64,000 nt of DNA from Paralcaligenes sp. KSB-10 (GTDB lineage: Bacteria; Pseudomonadota; Gammaproteobacteria; Burkholderiales; Burkholderiaceae_B): NCBI RefSeq assembly GCF_021266465.1, contig NZ_CP089848.1:868001-932000 (forward strand), given 5' to 3'. The translations under genes were made by a program, and so were the position numbers. Below are positions 25,759-36,616 of this stretch, in pieces (position 1 is the stretch's first letter; each line of letters starts with the position of its first letter). The notes beneath the pieces were generated by a model. That model was given only the letters and a program-made list of their open reading frames with translations, was not told the origin of the DNA and made no database searches.

Positions 25759-26304
25759 TTAGAACTTACCGATCCAATCCGCATAGGCGTCGATAAAACG
25801 CTGCAGGTAGACATTGCCATCCTTGCTTGGCACACCCGCCTCGTCGAACAGCAAATGCGCCTGGCTCAAATACGTTTCGGGCTGCCCCATGCAATACACA
25901 TTCAGGCAGGCCAGCGACTGGCGCAAGTGATGGCTGGCGCCGAATCCGCCCTGCAAAGAGGGCGAAGCGCTGAGGATCGCGCCAGGCTTTTTATTCCAGA
26001 CGCTATGGCCGGATGGCCTGGATCCGATATCTACGGCATTTTTCATGGCAGCGGGCATCGAACGATTATGCTCAGGCGTGACAAAAATGATGCCGTCGGC
26101 ATCCAGGATTTTCTGGCGAAATTCGGTATAAGGAGCCGAAGGCGGTTCCAGATCGAAATCCTGGTTGTAGAGCGCCAACCCACCTATCTCGACTATTTCG
26201 AGTGTCAGCGACGGAGGCGCCAGCCGGATCAGGGCCTGCGCCGCTTTGCGATTGAGGGAATCCCGACGCAGGCTGCCTACGATGACGGCTATGTGTTTAC
26301 TCAT
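25759..26304 (-). CDS. NADPH-dependent FMN reductase (ChrR/quinone reductase type)
   Basis: 181 residues with a flavodoxin-like fold: IAVIVGSLRRDSLNRK (FMN phosphate loop) near the N-terminus, and ADGIIFVTPEHNRSMPAAMKNAVD followed by WNKKPGAILSASPS, the signature of the ChrR/YieF/azoreductase family. It would reduce quinones, chromate or similar acceptors with NAD(P)H. Single gene, convergent with the IclR gene across the repeat island. Confidence 0.9.
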   Translation of the reverse strand: MSKHIAVIVGSLRRDSLNRKAAQALIRLAPPSLTLEIVEIGGLALYNQDFDLEPPSAPYTEFRQKILDADGIIFVTPEHNRSMPAAMKNAVDIGSRPSGHSVWNKKPGAILSASPSLQGGFGASHHLRQSLACLNVYCMGQPETYLSQAHLLFDEAGVPSKDGNVYLQRFIDAYADWIGKF

Positions 26305-26381
26305 GATGACAAATTCCTTTCCAAGTAACAGGCGTTGTTGTTGCGGGCAAGTTTATCCGCATTCAGGCCAACGCCGGGTAA

Positions 26382-27326
26382 TCATTCAATACCGGGCCAT
26401 GGCAGCGGCGGCGGCATCAGGCGCGGCCCGGAAAGGCCCGCCACATTCCCGTACCGCTCGCCGCCGCGTTCCCAGTCGTGCTGTGCTCTGGCTATTTCAA
26501 CTTTGTCGTGCCCGACAAAATTCCACCAGATCAGGATTTCTTCGTTCAAGGGCTCGCCACCCACCATCAAAACGCGCCCGCCGCTCGACATGCTGAACTC
26601 GACGCTGCTGCGTCCGATGCCCAGATACGCCAATTCATTCAAGCCTATGGCTTCCGTGCCGACTTGCAGCGAACCTTCAAGCGGCAGCATGGCGTATTCG
26701 AAATCCGGCCTCAATGGCAATGTCAGGGAAGCCGGCTCCGAAGCCAATAGCTCGACTCCCAGCAAAGGAGAAAAGGTGCGCGCCGGCGCCGTATGCCCGT
26801 TGAACTCGCCGACAAGCAAGGTGCAGGCCACGCCTTGCTCGGTCCAGTTGGGCAAATGAGGGTAGTGATCAAAAGCCGGGGCGATCTGGCTGTATTCAGC
26901 AGGCAGGGCAATCCAGAGCTGGGCGGCATGCAAACGAGCCTGCCCAGGCAAGGATTGCTCGGTGTGCGCGATGCCGCGGCCGGCCGTCATGAGATTCACC
27001 TGACCCGGGCGTATGACCTGGCTGTTGCCCAGACTATCGGTGTGCAAGACCTCGCCCTCTATCATCCACGTGAAGGTCTGCAGGCCGATATGGGGATGCG
27101 GCCCCACCTGCATGCCAGGCTCGCCTTTCGCGAAATCGGCAGGGCCGGCGTGATCCAGAAAGCACCACGCACCCACCAGGCGGCGCTGTCGCGACGGCAG
27201 CGCCCGGGCAACCGGAATGCCGCCTACATCGGCAATGCGCGCGCCGATCCGCTGCAGTGCCTGAAAATTTCCATCGGTCGATGCTGTTTGCGATACGGCT
27301 GCAATACTGGGGTCGGGCTTGCTCAT
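26382..27326 (-). CDS. pirin-family bicupin protein
   Basis: 314 residues. The first cupin has the metal ligands in GPHPHIGLQTFTWMIEGEVLHTDS and GRGIAHTEQ, and a second cupin-like half ends FSMSSGGRVLMVGGEPL. Pirins bind iron; some, like YhhW, have quercetinase activity, others are redox regulators. Length is near the usual 280-300 with a short N-terminal extension. It lies downstream of rpoD but behind a terminator, so it is probably separately transcribed. Confidence 0.9.
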   Translation of the reverse strand: MSKPDPSIAAVSQTASTDGNFQALQRIGARIADVGGIPVARALPSRQRRLVGAWCFLDHAGPADFAKGEPGMQVGPHPHIGLQTFTWMIEGEVLHTDSLGNSQVIRPGQVNLMTAGRGIAHTEQSLPGQARLHAAQLWIALPAEYSQIAPAFDHYPHLPNWTEQGVACTLLVGEFNGHTAPARTFSPLLGVELLASEPASLTLPLRPDFEYAMLPLEGSLQVGTEAIGLNELAYLGIGRSSVEFSMSSGGRVLMVGGEPLNEEILIWWNFVGHDKVEIARAQHDWERGGERYGNVAGLSGPRLMPPPLPWPGIE

Positions 27327-27364
27327 TGTTTACTCCAATTGAGATTCCGGCGGCCGGGGCGCAT

Positions 27365-27401
27365 AAAAAATCCCAGATACCGTACAAGGCTATCTGGGAT
27401 T
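27365..27401 (-). terminator. rho-independent terminator of the rpsU-dnaG-rpoD operon
   Basis: A perfect 11-bp stem, AATCCCAGATA (27369-27379) with TATCTGGGATT (27391-27401), is followed on the minus strand by a run of six T (complement of 27365-27370). It lies 63 bases past the rpoD stop. Confidence 0.85.
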
Positions 27402-27463
27402 CTACTCTGGGCGACCCGGCAGGAGCCTGATCGTCCAGAGCCTTACGAATTACCGCGCACTGC

Positions 27464-29740
27464 TTACTGCCCTTCCAAAAAGCTCTTGAGCTTGTCGGCC
27501 CGGCTGGGGTGACGCAATTTGCGCAGAGCCTTGGCTTCTATCTGGCGGATACGTTCGCGAGTCACGTCGAACTGCTTGCCGACTTCTTCCAGGGTCTGGT
27601 CGGTGCTCATTTCAATGCCGAAGCGCATGCGCAGGACCTTGGCTTCGCGTGGAGTAAGCGAATCGAGGACCTCTTTGACGACGTCGCGCATCGAACCATG
27701 CAAGGCAAACTCGGACGGTGACAGAGTGCCCGTATCTTCAATGAAATCGCCCAGATGCGAATCGTCGTCATCGCCTATGGGGGTTTCCATGGAGATGGGC
27801 TCTTTGGCGATCTTGAGGATCTTGCGCACCTTGTCTTCAGGCATATCCATTTTTTGCGCCAGCGTAGCAGGATCGGGCTCGGCGCCGGTTTCCTGCAGGA
27901 TCTGGCGATTGATGCGGTTCATTTTATTGATCGTTTCGATCATGTGAACCGGAATCCGGATCGTGCGGGCCTGATCGGCAATGGAGCGCGTGATGGCCTG
28001 GCGTATCCACCATGTCGCATAGGTGGAAAACTTGTAGCCGCGACGGTATTCGAATTTATCAACCGCCTTCATAAGGCCGATATTGCCCTCCTGGATCAGA
28101 TCCAGGAACTGCAAACCGCGATTGGTATATTTCTTGGCAATGGAAATTACCAGACGCAAGTTGGCCTCGGTCATTTCGCGCTTGGCCTTGCGTGCCTTGG
28201 CCTCGCCGGTAGCCATGCGTTTGTTGACGTCCTTCAGATCTTTCAGGGGCAGCACGACGCTGACCTGCAAATCGATAAGCTTCTGCTGCAGTTCCTGTAC
28301 CGCCGGGATATGGCGTTCGAGCGTTTCGGAATACGCATGGTTGGCTGCCACCTCGGCCAGTACCCAGTCGAGATTGGTTTCGTTGCCGGGAAAGGCCTTG
28401 ATGAAATAGGCGCGCGGCATGCCCGCGCGATCGACGCAGGTATGCAGCACGGCGCGTTCGAGCTTGCGCACTTCGGCAACCTGATCGCGCAGCGTATCGG
28501 CAAGCCTTTCGACCATTTTCGCCGTAAAGCGTATGCCGATCAGTTCGCTCAGGATCGCTTCCTGGGCCTGAATATAGGAATGCGCTTCGTAGCCTTCTTT
28601 TTCGAAGGCTCTGCGCATTTTTTCGAACCAGTCGGCAATCACCTCGAATTTTTTAAGCGACTTCACGCGCAAGTCTTCAAGCTGCTTGCTGCTCATGCCG
28701 CCCGCCGGGCCGTCTTCGTTCTCGTCGCTTTCCACCGTGACGCCCGCACCCGCGTATTCTTCGCCTTCCTGGTCGATCAGGCCATCGACGATTTCATCGA
28801 TTTGCGCCGTACCTTCACGCACGCGCTGAATGTGATTGAGGATTTCGTTGACCGTGGTCGGGCACGCGGCAATCGCCATGACCATGTGCTTGAGGCCATC
28901 TTCAATGCGTTTGGCGATTTCGATTTCGCCTTCGCGAGTCAGCAATTCGACCGTACCCATTTCACGCATGTACATGCGCACCGGATCGGTCGTGCGACCG
29001 AAATCGGAATCCACGGTCGTCAGCGCGGCTTCGGCTTCGTCTTCGACATCGTCGTCGTTGGAGGCCACTGGAGCATTGTCGCTCAGGAGCAGCGTTTCAG
29101 CATCGGGAGCCTGGTCGTAAACCGAAATCCCCATGTCGCTGAATGTGCTGATAATGCCATCGATGGCCTCGGCATCGACCAGGTCGTCGGGCAGGTGATC
29201 GTTGATCTCGCCATAAGTCAGGTAGCCGCGGTCTTTGCCCAGCTTGATCAGGACCTTGAGCCGGTTGCGGCGAGCCTCCTGCTCTTCGGGCGTCATCTGA
29301 TTGCGCGCAGGCGCATCCTTGTCGGCCTTGGCACGTTTTCCACCGCGCTTGGGCAAGGGTTTGAGATCGGGAATGACTTCGGCCTCGCCTTCAACGTCGT
29401 CGTCGCCGAAATCGGGCGCATCGTTGTTGGCATTCTTTGCGGGGCGACCGGGGCGGCGTCCGCTGGGAATCGGGCGAGCGGCGGCAGCTTTGGGCGCTTT
29501 TTCGGTTTTTCCGGACTCACCGGCCCCTGCCGCTTTTTTAGCAGCCGCTTTTTTTACCGCTTCCTGTTTGGCAGGTGCTTTTTTCACTGCGGCTTTGGTA
29601 TCGACAGCCGTATCGGCCTTAGCGGCCCCCTTTACCTTGACTGCAGCCTTGTCGACACTTTTGGTCGCAGCGGCAGTTCTAGTTTTTTTTGCGGCGTTTT
29701 TCTCAGCCGCCAAAGAGGTTTTACCAGTAGCTTGGGTCAT
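27464..29740 (-). CDS. rpoD: RNA polymerase sigma factor RpoD (sigma-70)
   Basis: 758 residues, the primary sigma factor. The C-terminal half is canonical: region 1.2 [32 protein letters not shown], region 2 [39 protein letters not shown] followed by [10 protein letters not shown], and region 4 [30 protein letters not shown]. The first 110 residues are an Ala/Lys-rich, histone-H1-like tail, then a DnaK-poor acidic linker and region 1.1 (about 150-205). Such tails are known in Bordetella and Burkholderia relatives and make the protein longer than E. coli RpoD (613). It follows dnaG with a 266-base gap (29741-30006) that may hold an internal promoter; none was pinpointed. Confidence 0.97.
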   Translation of the reverse strand: MTQATGKTSLAAEKNAAKKTRTAAATKSVDKAAVKVKGAAKADTAVDTKAAVKKAPAKQEAVKKAAAKKAAGAGESGKTEKAPKAAAARPIPSGRRPGRPAKNANNDAPDFGDDDVEGEAEVIPDLKPLPKRGGKRAKADKDAPARNQMTPEEQEARRNRLKVLIKLGKDRGYLTYGEINDHLPDDLVDAEAIDGIISTFSDMGISVYDQAPDAETLLLSDNAPVASNDDDVEDEAEAALTTVDSDFGRTTDPVRMYMREMGTVELLTREGEIEIAKRIEDGLKHMVMAIAACPTTVNEILNHIQRVREGTAQIDEIVDGLIDQEGEEYAGAGVTVESDENEDGPAGGMSSKQLEDLRVKSLKKFEVIADWFEKMRRAFEKEGYEAHSYIQAQEAILSELIGIRFTAKMVERLADTLRDQVAEVRKLERAVLHTCVDRAGMPRAYFIKAFPGNETNLDWVLAEVAANHAYSETLERHIPAVQELQQKLIDLQVSVVLPLKDLKDVNKRMATGEAKARKAKREMTEANLRLVISIAKKYTNRGLQFLDLIQEGNIGLMKAVDKFEYRRGYKFSTYATWWIRQAITRSIADQARTIRIPVHMIETINKMNRINRQILQETGAEPDPATLAQKMDMPEDKVRKILKIAKEPISMETPIGDDDDSHLGDFIEDTGTLSPSEFALHGSMRDVVKEVLDSLTPREAKVLRMRFGIEMSTDQTLEEVGKQFDVTRERIRQIEAKALRKLRHPSRADKLKSFLEGQ

Positions 29741-30006
29741 AGTCGCTTCCGTAGGCGCAAACGCACTCGGTTAGTCAAAATGCCAACCGAATGTTGCAGG
29801 GCAGAACTTACTTATCACAGAGACTCGGCATAAAGAGCAGAATTCGGATGTTGAACGCGAAGCCCGTAATTTGGAATTCCTTGACACTATGGTTGCAAGG
29901 CACGGGGGAGCTTCGAATTCAAAACACCATCACTCGGCGATGGCGTGGCGGCAAAGAGCCACAACAATATGCAAAGACCCTGCGAAAACTCTCTATTTTA
30001 CAATAA

Positions 30007-31911
30007 TTAGCGCGAAGAGGCATTATTTAACAGCGCAATTCGTCGCGTCAATTCCTGATACCGCTTGCGGGCGGCATCGTCTTGCAAACCGGACTGTATC
30101 AGGGCGGATTGCTCGGCCTTGATGGCCTCGAGCTCGATACGATGCAAAGCGTCGTTCCACTCGGTTTGCGGATCCGGCAAATCGTCCTGATCGAGCAATT
30201 CGGTCGACAGGGAGCTCAATACGCCAGCCAGATCGGATTCGGGATCGGCGGCCTGGAACAAGGCACCCACGTGCCGGGCACCGCTGGTATGGGCCAGGAC
30301 GATCAGTTCCCTGACAAGTACCAGATGGGGGCCCTGCTCCAGAATTTCAAGCTGTTGGTCGCCCAGACTGTTGACCAGTTCAGGATGCGCCAGCAGCAGG
30401 CGCAACAAACGCTTCGCCATGGGAGTGACCGAACGGCGGTTATTACCGGTCGGCGCTGCGCGGTTTGCGCGGCCCCGGCCAGCCGAAACATTGGGACTAT
30501 AGGGTTCACTATCGTCAGCGGCAAAAACAGGTATATCGGCCCACTCGGGCGGTGCATCGCCGCCCGATATCCCGGTTTCGCGGGGCGCCGCCGGCACAGC
30601 CAAAGGCTTGGGAGCCGGCATGGCGGCCAGCATTGCAGCCAGTTCTTCCGGAGTAAGCTGCACCCGCTTGGCAAATTCACGTTCAATCTGCATGCGCAGC
30701 GTAGTGCCTTCCGGCAGCATCGCCAGCAGCGGCTTGGCCTCGTGCACGCACGCAGCACGCCCCTCGGCTTCGTCCATGGGATGACGCCCGGCCAACTCTT
30801 CCAGCATGAACCGCGACAAGGGCACGGCCTCGCCCACGGCGGCGCGAAAAGCCTCGGCACCGAATTCACGCACGTAGGAATCCGGATCATGCTCGGCGGG
30901 CAAAAACAGGAACCGGACCGACACATCGTCGCGCAGCATTGGCAAAGAGGCCTGCAGGGCACGCCAGGCCGCGCGGCGGCCTGCCGCGTCGCCATCGAAA
31001 CTGAAAATAATCTTGTCGCTTGTACGCAACAATTTTTGGATATGCTGCGAGGTCGTTGCCGTGCCCAGCGTGGCAACCGCGTTCTCTACGCCCTGCTGCG
31101 CCAGCCCGACCACATCCATGTACCCTTCGACCACCAGCACATAGCCTTCAGACCGTATACCCGTGCGCCCTTCCCACATGCCATACAATTCATGGCCTTT
31201 TGAAAAAAGTGAAGTTTCAGGCGAATTCAGATACTTGGGCTCGCCTTTGCCAATGATGCGCCCGCCAAACCCGATCAGGTTCCCACGCGTATTGCGAATG
31301 GGAAACATGATCCGTTCGCGGAACCGGTCGTACCGACGTCCGTCTTCGGACTCAATCACCAGTCCGGACTCGATCAGGAGCGGATCTTCATAGTGGGGAA
31401 AGACGCTGGCCAGGCCACGGCGATCGGTTCCCGACCAGCCCAGGCCAAAACGCGCGGCAATCTGGCCGCTAAGCGCCCTCTGTTTCAGGTAGCGAATCGC
31501 CGCTGGAGACGCCTTGAGCTCACGCAAATAATGCGCTTGCGCCAGATCCAGTATTTGCTGCTGGCGTGAAACTTCTTCCTTGTGGCGCTGGGACGCCGCG
31601 CGCTGCTGCGGGCTGCGGGATTCTTCAGGCACCGTCATGCCAACGGCTGCAGCCAGGGAACGCACCGCTTCCGGGAAGCTGGCCCCGGTGTGCTCGATTA
31701 AAAATGTAATAGCGCTACCGTGGGCGCCGCAGCCAAAGCAGTGGTAAAACTGCTTGGTCGGACTTACGGTAAAAGACGGACTTTTTTCGTTATGAAACGG
31801 GCACAAGCCAAGCAGATTGGCTCCGCCCTTGCGCAGCTGTACATATCGCCCGACGACGTCAACAACATCAACTCGGGCGAGCAGGTCCTGAACAAATGAT
31901 TCAGGGATCAA
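30007..31911 (-). CDS. dnaG: DNA primase
   Basis: 634 residues. The N-terminal CHC2 zinc domain has [13 protein letters not shown] and FYHCFGCG; the Toprim catalytic core has [11 protein letters not shown] and [15 protein letters not shown]; the C-terminal helicase-binding domain follows a Pro/Ala-rich linker (about 430-490). It makes RNA primers for replication with DnaB. The start is TTG 31909-31911, since the conserved N-terminus ([19 protein letters not shown]) begins directly there and no ATG fits. The TTG shares bases with the rpsU TGA stop, so initiation is probably coupled to S21 translation. Confidence 0.96.
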   Translation of the reverse strand: MIPESFVQDLLARVDVVDVVGRYVQLRKGGANLLGLCPFHNEKSPSFTVSPTKQFYHCFGCGAHGSAITFLIEHTGASFPEAVRSLAAAVGMTVPEESRSPQQRAASQRHKEEVSRQQQILDLAQAHYLRELKASPAAIRYLKQRALSGQIAARFGLGWSGTDRRGLASVFPHYEDPLLIESGLVIESEDGRRYDRFRERIMFPIRNTRGNLIGFGGRIIGKGEPKYLNSPETSLFSKGHELYGMWEGRTGIRSEGYVLVVEGYMDVVGLAQQGVENAVATLGTATTSQHIQKLLRTSDKIIFSFDGDAAGRRAAWRALQASLPMLRDDVSVRFLFLPAEHDPDSYVREFGAEAFRAAVGEAVPLSRFMLEELAGRHPMDEAEGRAACVHEAKPLLAMLPEGTTLRMQIEREFAKRVQLTPEELAAMLAAMPAPKPLAVPAAPRETGISGGDAPPEWADIPVFAADDSEPYSPNVSAGRGRANRAAPTGNNRRSVTPMAKRLLRLLLAHPELVNSLGDQQLEILEQGPHLVLVRELIVLAHTSGARHVGALFQAADPESDLAGVLSSLSTELLDQDDLPDPQTEWNDALHRIELEAIKAEQSALIQSGLQDDAARKRYQELTRRIALLNNASSR

Positions 31912-32120
31912 TACAGGCGCGGAGGCAGCTGTTGGCTGCGAATACGCTTGTAATGGCGCTTGACGGCCGCAGCATGCTTGCGCTTACGCTCAGCCGTAGG
32001 CTTTTCGTAGAACTCACGCGAACGCAGCTCGGTCAAGAGGCCGATTTTCTCGATAGTGCGCTTGAAGCGGCGCAAGGCGGCTTCGAAGGGCTCGTTTTCT
32101 TTCAGACGAACGATAGGCAT
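31908..32120 (-). CDS. rpsU: 30S ribosomal protein S21
   Basis: 70 residues, the usual length. [20 protein letters not shown] at the start and the basic helix [14 protein letters not shown] are typical of S21, a small-subunit protein near the anti-Shine-Dalgarno. First gene of the macromolecular synthesis operon rpsU-dnaG-rpoD. The A/T-rich 71-base gap before it (32121-32191) is the likely promoter region. Confidence 0.97.
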   Translation of the reverse strand: MPIVRLKENEPFEAALRRFKRTIEKIGLLTELRSREFYEKPTAERKRKHAAAVKRHYKRIRSQQLPPRLY

Positions 32121-32191
32121 GTAGTCTTTTGTATTAAATTAGTTAAAAATAAATGATGTAAACGACAACCAAAGAGTTTAACACGAAACAC

Positions 32192-32734
32192 CTAATTGCG
32201 GACACCTTTTCTCACCCAGGCCTCGAGCTGATGAGGCCGCAAACTATCGTAATCTTCAAATGGCTGATGAATCCAGGGATTGGTCGGGAGTTTCTCGACA
32301 AAGTAATCGGGCGTTGCCCTGGCGTGGCCTTTCCACCATAACACCGCGCTCTTGAGCTCGGTGATTGCCGGAAACTGCGAGCGCAAGTGTTCGCCCACCT
32401 TGATGAAGGTAAGGCCCGTGTCCACCATGTCGTCGACCAGCAACACCCTTCCTTCGAGAGTGCCGCGGGTAATCGTGATGAACTGGGCGATATCGAGCTG
32501 CCCCTGCTGCGTACCGGCCGCCTCGCGATAGCTGCTGGTAGCCAGGATGCCCAGCGGCACATCGAAAATGCGTGAAAGCACATCGCCCACGCGCACACCT
32601 CCGCGGGCCAGGCACACTATATTGTCGAACTGCCAGCCAGCTTCGTGGACATTCAAGGCAAGCCGCTCGACCAGGCCGTTATATTGGTCCCAGCTAACCC
32701 AAAGATCGCGATCCGTGCTTGGGGGCAAACTCAT
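32192..32734 (-). CDS. phosphoribosyltransferase (xanthine/guanine type)
   Basis: 180 residues of the type I phosphoribosyltransferase fold. VLLVDDMVDTGLTF (about 90-103) is the PRPP-binding loop and CLARGGVRVGDVLSRIF the preceding P-loop region. COG2236-type members salvage hypoxanthine, xanthine or guanine. It lies between purA and rpsU on the same strand; proximity to purA fits purine salvage. Exact base specificity cannot be read off. Confidence 0.87.
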   Translation of the reverse strand: MSLPPSTDRDLWVSWDQYNGLVERLALNVHEAGWQFDNIVCLARGGVRVGDVLSRIFDVPLGILATSSYREAAGTQQGQLDIAQFITITRGTLEGRVLLVDDMVDTGLTFIKVGEHLRSQFPAITELKSAVLWWKGHARATPDYFVEKLPTNPWIHQPFEDYDSLRPHQLEAWVRKGVRN

Positions 32735-32832
32735 GTAGATAACTCCTGTAGATACGCGATTTTAGCCGCCTCATTTGGCCAAGCACAATAAGCAAGACGC
32801 CGCAGGCAGGCACAATACCCGAGGCGAAAAGA

Positions 32833-32864
32833 ACGAAACCCCCGATCGGCGACAAGCGGGGGTT
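32833..32864 (-). terminator. candidate terminator after purA
   Basis: Stem AACCCCCG (32837-32844) with CGGGGGTT (32857-32864), 12-base loop. On the minus strand it is followed by TTTCGTTCTTTT, an interrupted T-run. It lies 50 bases past the purA stop. Confidence 0.6.
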
Positions 32865-32913
32865 CGATCGAAACCGGATATTCCGGCGTCGGCCCGCAGG
32901 CCAACGCCATGCC

Positions 32914-34245
<1,332 letters not shown>

Positions 34246-34290
34246 CTAAAAAGGGTTTAAACCACACGATAAAGCCGACAGCCCGGCATG

Positions 34291-35451
34291 CTAAATCGCT
34301 CTTACCTTCCATGCCCCGTTTTCGAGAACCAGTTCCCGATCAACGATGAATTCATCCAGCCGCTGCGACTGCCCAGGCAAGGCCTGGACCACGATCTCGC
34401 CCGCCTCGCGCAAGGCGCGCAGGGCATCGACCAGCAAAGGATCGGTGCCCCAGGGGGCCCGGACCGCCTTGGCCACGGCAGGCGCCTCGAGCCCGGACGA
34501 CAGCTTGCGCAAATCGAGGCTGAACCCCGTTGCCGGCCGGGCCCGGCCGAAGGCCCTGCCTATGCCGTCGTAGCGACCGCCCTTGACCAGGGCATCGTGC
34601 CAGCCTTCGGCATAAATTGAAAACACAACGCCGGAGTGGTAGCCATATCCGCTGCCCAGATCGGCCAGATCGATGCCGAATTCGTACTTGGGCATGGCAT
34701 GCACAAGGGTTTCGAGGTTGGCCAATGCCGCATGCACGGCGGGCAGTCCGGGCAAGGCGCTTTTGGCCCGCGCAAGCACTTCGACCCCGCCATACAAAGA
34801 CGGAAGCACCAATAATGCCTGCAAGCTGGCGTCTTGCATATCGGGCAAACGCTTACTTAGCTCGACCAGGCCGGGTACGTCCTTGATGCTGAGCAGCGCG
34901 AAGATCTCGTCGGCCGAGCCGGCCAGGGCCGGATCCGCATCGATAATGGCATGCGCCACCCCCGGATGGCTCAGGTCCAGCCTGGCGTTGTCGACACCGG
35001 CGCGCCTTACGCTTTCGAAGGCAAGCTGGATGATTTCAATGTCGGCTTCGACGCCGGCATGGCCGAATAATTCGGCGCCAATTTGCAATAACTCGCGATC
35101 GGACAGCAGCCCCGCCGGCCGGGCATGCAGCACTGAACCGCAATAGCAAAGCCTGGTAACCCCCTCGCGATTCAGTAAATGGGCGTCAATACGCGACACC
35201 TGCGGTGTCATGTCGGCGCGCACTCCCAGAGTGCGGCCGGAGAGCTGGTCAACCAGCTTGCAGGTACGCAAATTGAGATCGCCGCCGGTCCCCGTAAGCA
35301 AGGAGTCTATGTATTCCACCAGAGGCGGAGCCACAAGCTCGAACCCGTACGTGCGGTACAAATCCAGCAAATCGCGTCGCAGTTCTTCTATGCGGCGAGC
35401 CTCGGCGGGAAGAATATCGGCCAGGCTTTCTGGCAACAACCAATTGGACAT
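34291..35451 (-). CDS. hisZ: ATP phosphoribosyltransferase regulatory subunit
   Basis: 386 residues, a histidyl-tRNA synthetase paralogue without the anticodon-binding domain. Class II motif 2-like [10 protein letters not shown] and motif 3-like [17 protein letters not shown] are present, and the N-terminus ([22 protein letters not shown]) is typical. HisZ pairs with the short form of HisG for the first step of histidine synthesis; hisG is not in the window. It is downstream of hflC but behind a terminator, so it likely heads its own hisZ-purA unit. Confidence 0.95.
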   Translation of the reverse strand: MSNWLLPESLADILPAEARRIEELRRDLLDLYRTYGFELVAPPLVEYIDSLLTGTGGDLNLRTCKLVDQLSGRTLGVRADMTPQVSRIDAHLLNREGVTRLCYCGSVLHARPAGLLSDRELLQIGAELFGHAGVEADIEIIQLAFESVRRAGVDNARLDLSHPGVAHAIIDADPALAGSADEIFALLSIKDVPGLVELSKRLPDMQDASLQALLVLPSLYGGVEVLARAKSALPGLPAVHAALANLETLVHAMPKYEFGIDLADLGSGYGYHSGVVFSIYAEGWHDALVKGGRYDGIGRAFGRARPATGFSLDLRKLSSGLEAPAVAKAVRAPWGTDPLLVDALRALREAGEIVVQALPGQSQRLDEFIVDRELVLENGAWKVRAI

Positions 35452-35503
35452 ATGTCGTTCTGAAAAAGGCCTTCGAAAATAGCGTCATTTCCGCATCGAT
35501 CGC

Positions 35504-35534
35504 GCACATCGGGCACGCACCGTGCCCGATGTGC
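35504..35534. repeat. hairpin in the hisZ leader
   Basis: A perfect 14-bp stem (GCACATCGGGCACG, 35504-35517, with 35521-35534) and a 3-base loop, located 53 bases before the hisZ start. It lacks a T-run on either strand, so it is not a classical terminator. Role unknown. Confidence 0.6.
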
Positions 35535-35583
35535 GGCAGGCGAAGCGGTATGTGGATCCAGAAATGAAATGTGACAGACAAAC

Positions 35584-35619
35584 AAAAAGCGACTGGAGGC
35601 GTAAGCCCGCCGAGTCGCT
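35584..35619 (-). terminator. rho-independent terminator after hflC
   Basis: On the minus strand AGCGACT (35619-35613) and AGTCGCT (35594-35588) enclose an inner GGCG/CGCC pairing and are followed by TTTTTGTTTG. It separates the hfq-hflXKC block from hisZ-purA. Confidence 0.8.
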
Positions 35620-35674
35620 TGCGGAATAATCTGTCAACTTACATGGCATTGTACCCTGTTGTGGCGTACCGCCC

Positions 35675-35711
35675 AAATGGCGAATCCGCTTTTGTGGCGG
35701 ATTCGCCATTT
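35675..35711. repeat. 15-bp inverted repeat just past hflC
   Basis: AAATGGCGAATCCGC (35675-35689) pairs perfectly with 35697-35711 across a 7-base loop, beginning 7 bases after the hflC stop. Its T-run is only three bases; it may protect the 3' end of the mRNA or assist the terminator downstream. Confidence 0.6.
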
Positions 35712-35718
35712 GCAGGAA

Positions 35719-36606
35719 TCAAGGCGTGGCGGGCTTGACTCCGGAGGCCGAATTCCAGTATTTGAAAAAATCGGACTTGGGGCTCAGCACAAGCATGTCG
35801 CCAGGCTTCGAGAACGCCGCACGATATGCCTCGAGGCTTTTGTAGAAGCTGAAAAACTTGGGATTCTTGCCATAGGCCTCGGAATAAATCGAGTTGGCCT
35901 TGGCATCGCCCTCGCCTTTGATCCCCTGCGCCTGGGCATAGGCCTTGGCCAGAATCTCTTCACGCTCCCTGTCGGCCTGGGCACGGATTTTTTCACTATC
36001 CGCCGCCCCGGTTGCACGCAATCGATTGGCCTCTTGTTTGCGTTCCGCTTCCATGCGCCGGTAAACCGATTCGGAAATTTCAGGAGCAAACTCGATACGG
36101 CGCAAACGCACATCGACCACCTGGACGCCCAGCGGCTTGGCACGCGCCTCGACGGTCGTCAGCACCTCGTCCATGATTTTGTCGCGTTCGCTGGAAACCA
36201 CATCTTTTACAGTGCGCACGTTGACCGAGGCGTTCAGGGCATCGCGGATCTGCGCTTGCAGACGTTCTTGCGCGGCACGGTCATTGGCACCGAAAGTAAC
36301 GTAAAACAGGCGGGGATCGGAAATCCGCCATTTGACGAAGGAGTCAATCAGCAGGTTTTTCTTTTCGGCCGTTTGAATGCGCTCGGGATCGGTGCTTTCT
36401 ATGGTTTGCAGGCGTTTGTCGAGCAACACCACGTTTTCAAACGGCGGCGGCAGCTTGAAATACAAACCTGGCTGGGTGATGGTTTCACGTACCTCGCCCA
36501 GGGCAAACAGCAAGGCGGAGTCGCGCTCGCGCACCACAAATACGCACGAAGAAAGAACGGCCAGGACGATCACCAGGCCAACCAGAGCGGGAAATAAACG
36601 TTGCAT
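35719..36606 (-). CDS. hflC: FtsH protease modulator HflC
   Basis: 295 residues: one N-terminal membrane helix (LVGLVIVLAVLSSCVFVV) and a SPFH/band-7 domain facing the periplasm. With HflK it forms the large cage around FtsH and modulates membrane-protein degradation. KSDFFKYW near the C-terminus and YFKLPPPFENVVLLDKRLQT are typical. It lies 10 bases after hflK. Last gene of the long minus-strand block. Confidence 0.96.
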   Translation of the reverse strand: MQRLFPALVGLVIVLAVLSSCVFVVRERDSALLFALGEVRETITQPGLYFKLPPPFENVVLLDKRLQTIESTDPERIQTAEKKNLLIDSFVKWRISDPRLFYVTFGANDRAAQERLQAQIRDALNASVNVRTVKDVVSSERDKIMDEVLTTVEARAKPLGVQVVDVRLRRIEFAPEISESVYRRMEAERKQEANRLRATGAADSEKIRAQADREREEILAKAYAQAQGIKGEGDAKANSIYSEAYGKNPKFFSFYKSLEAYRAAFSKPGDMLVLSPKSDFFKYWNSASGVKPATP

Positions 36607-36616
36607 GATGGCCTCC

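Noticed and set aside
27327-27463. Possible tRNA gene downstream of rpoD
   Set aside because: No TPsiC-loop sequence or cloverleaf; the folded sequence is a terminator plus a second small hairpin.
27755-29833. 692-codon open frame on the plus strand opposite rpoD
   Set aside because: It is the mirror of rpoD codon composition; the encoded sequence has no domain, and rpoD on the other strand is unmistakable.
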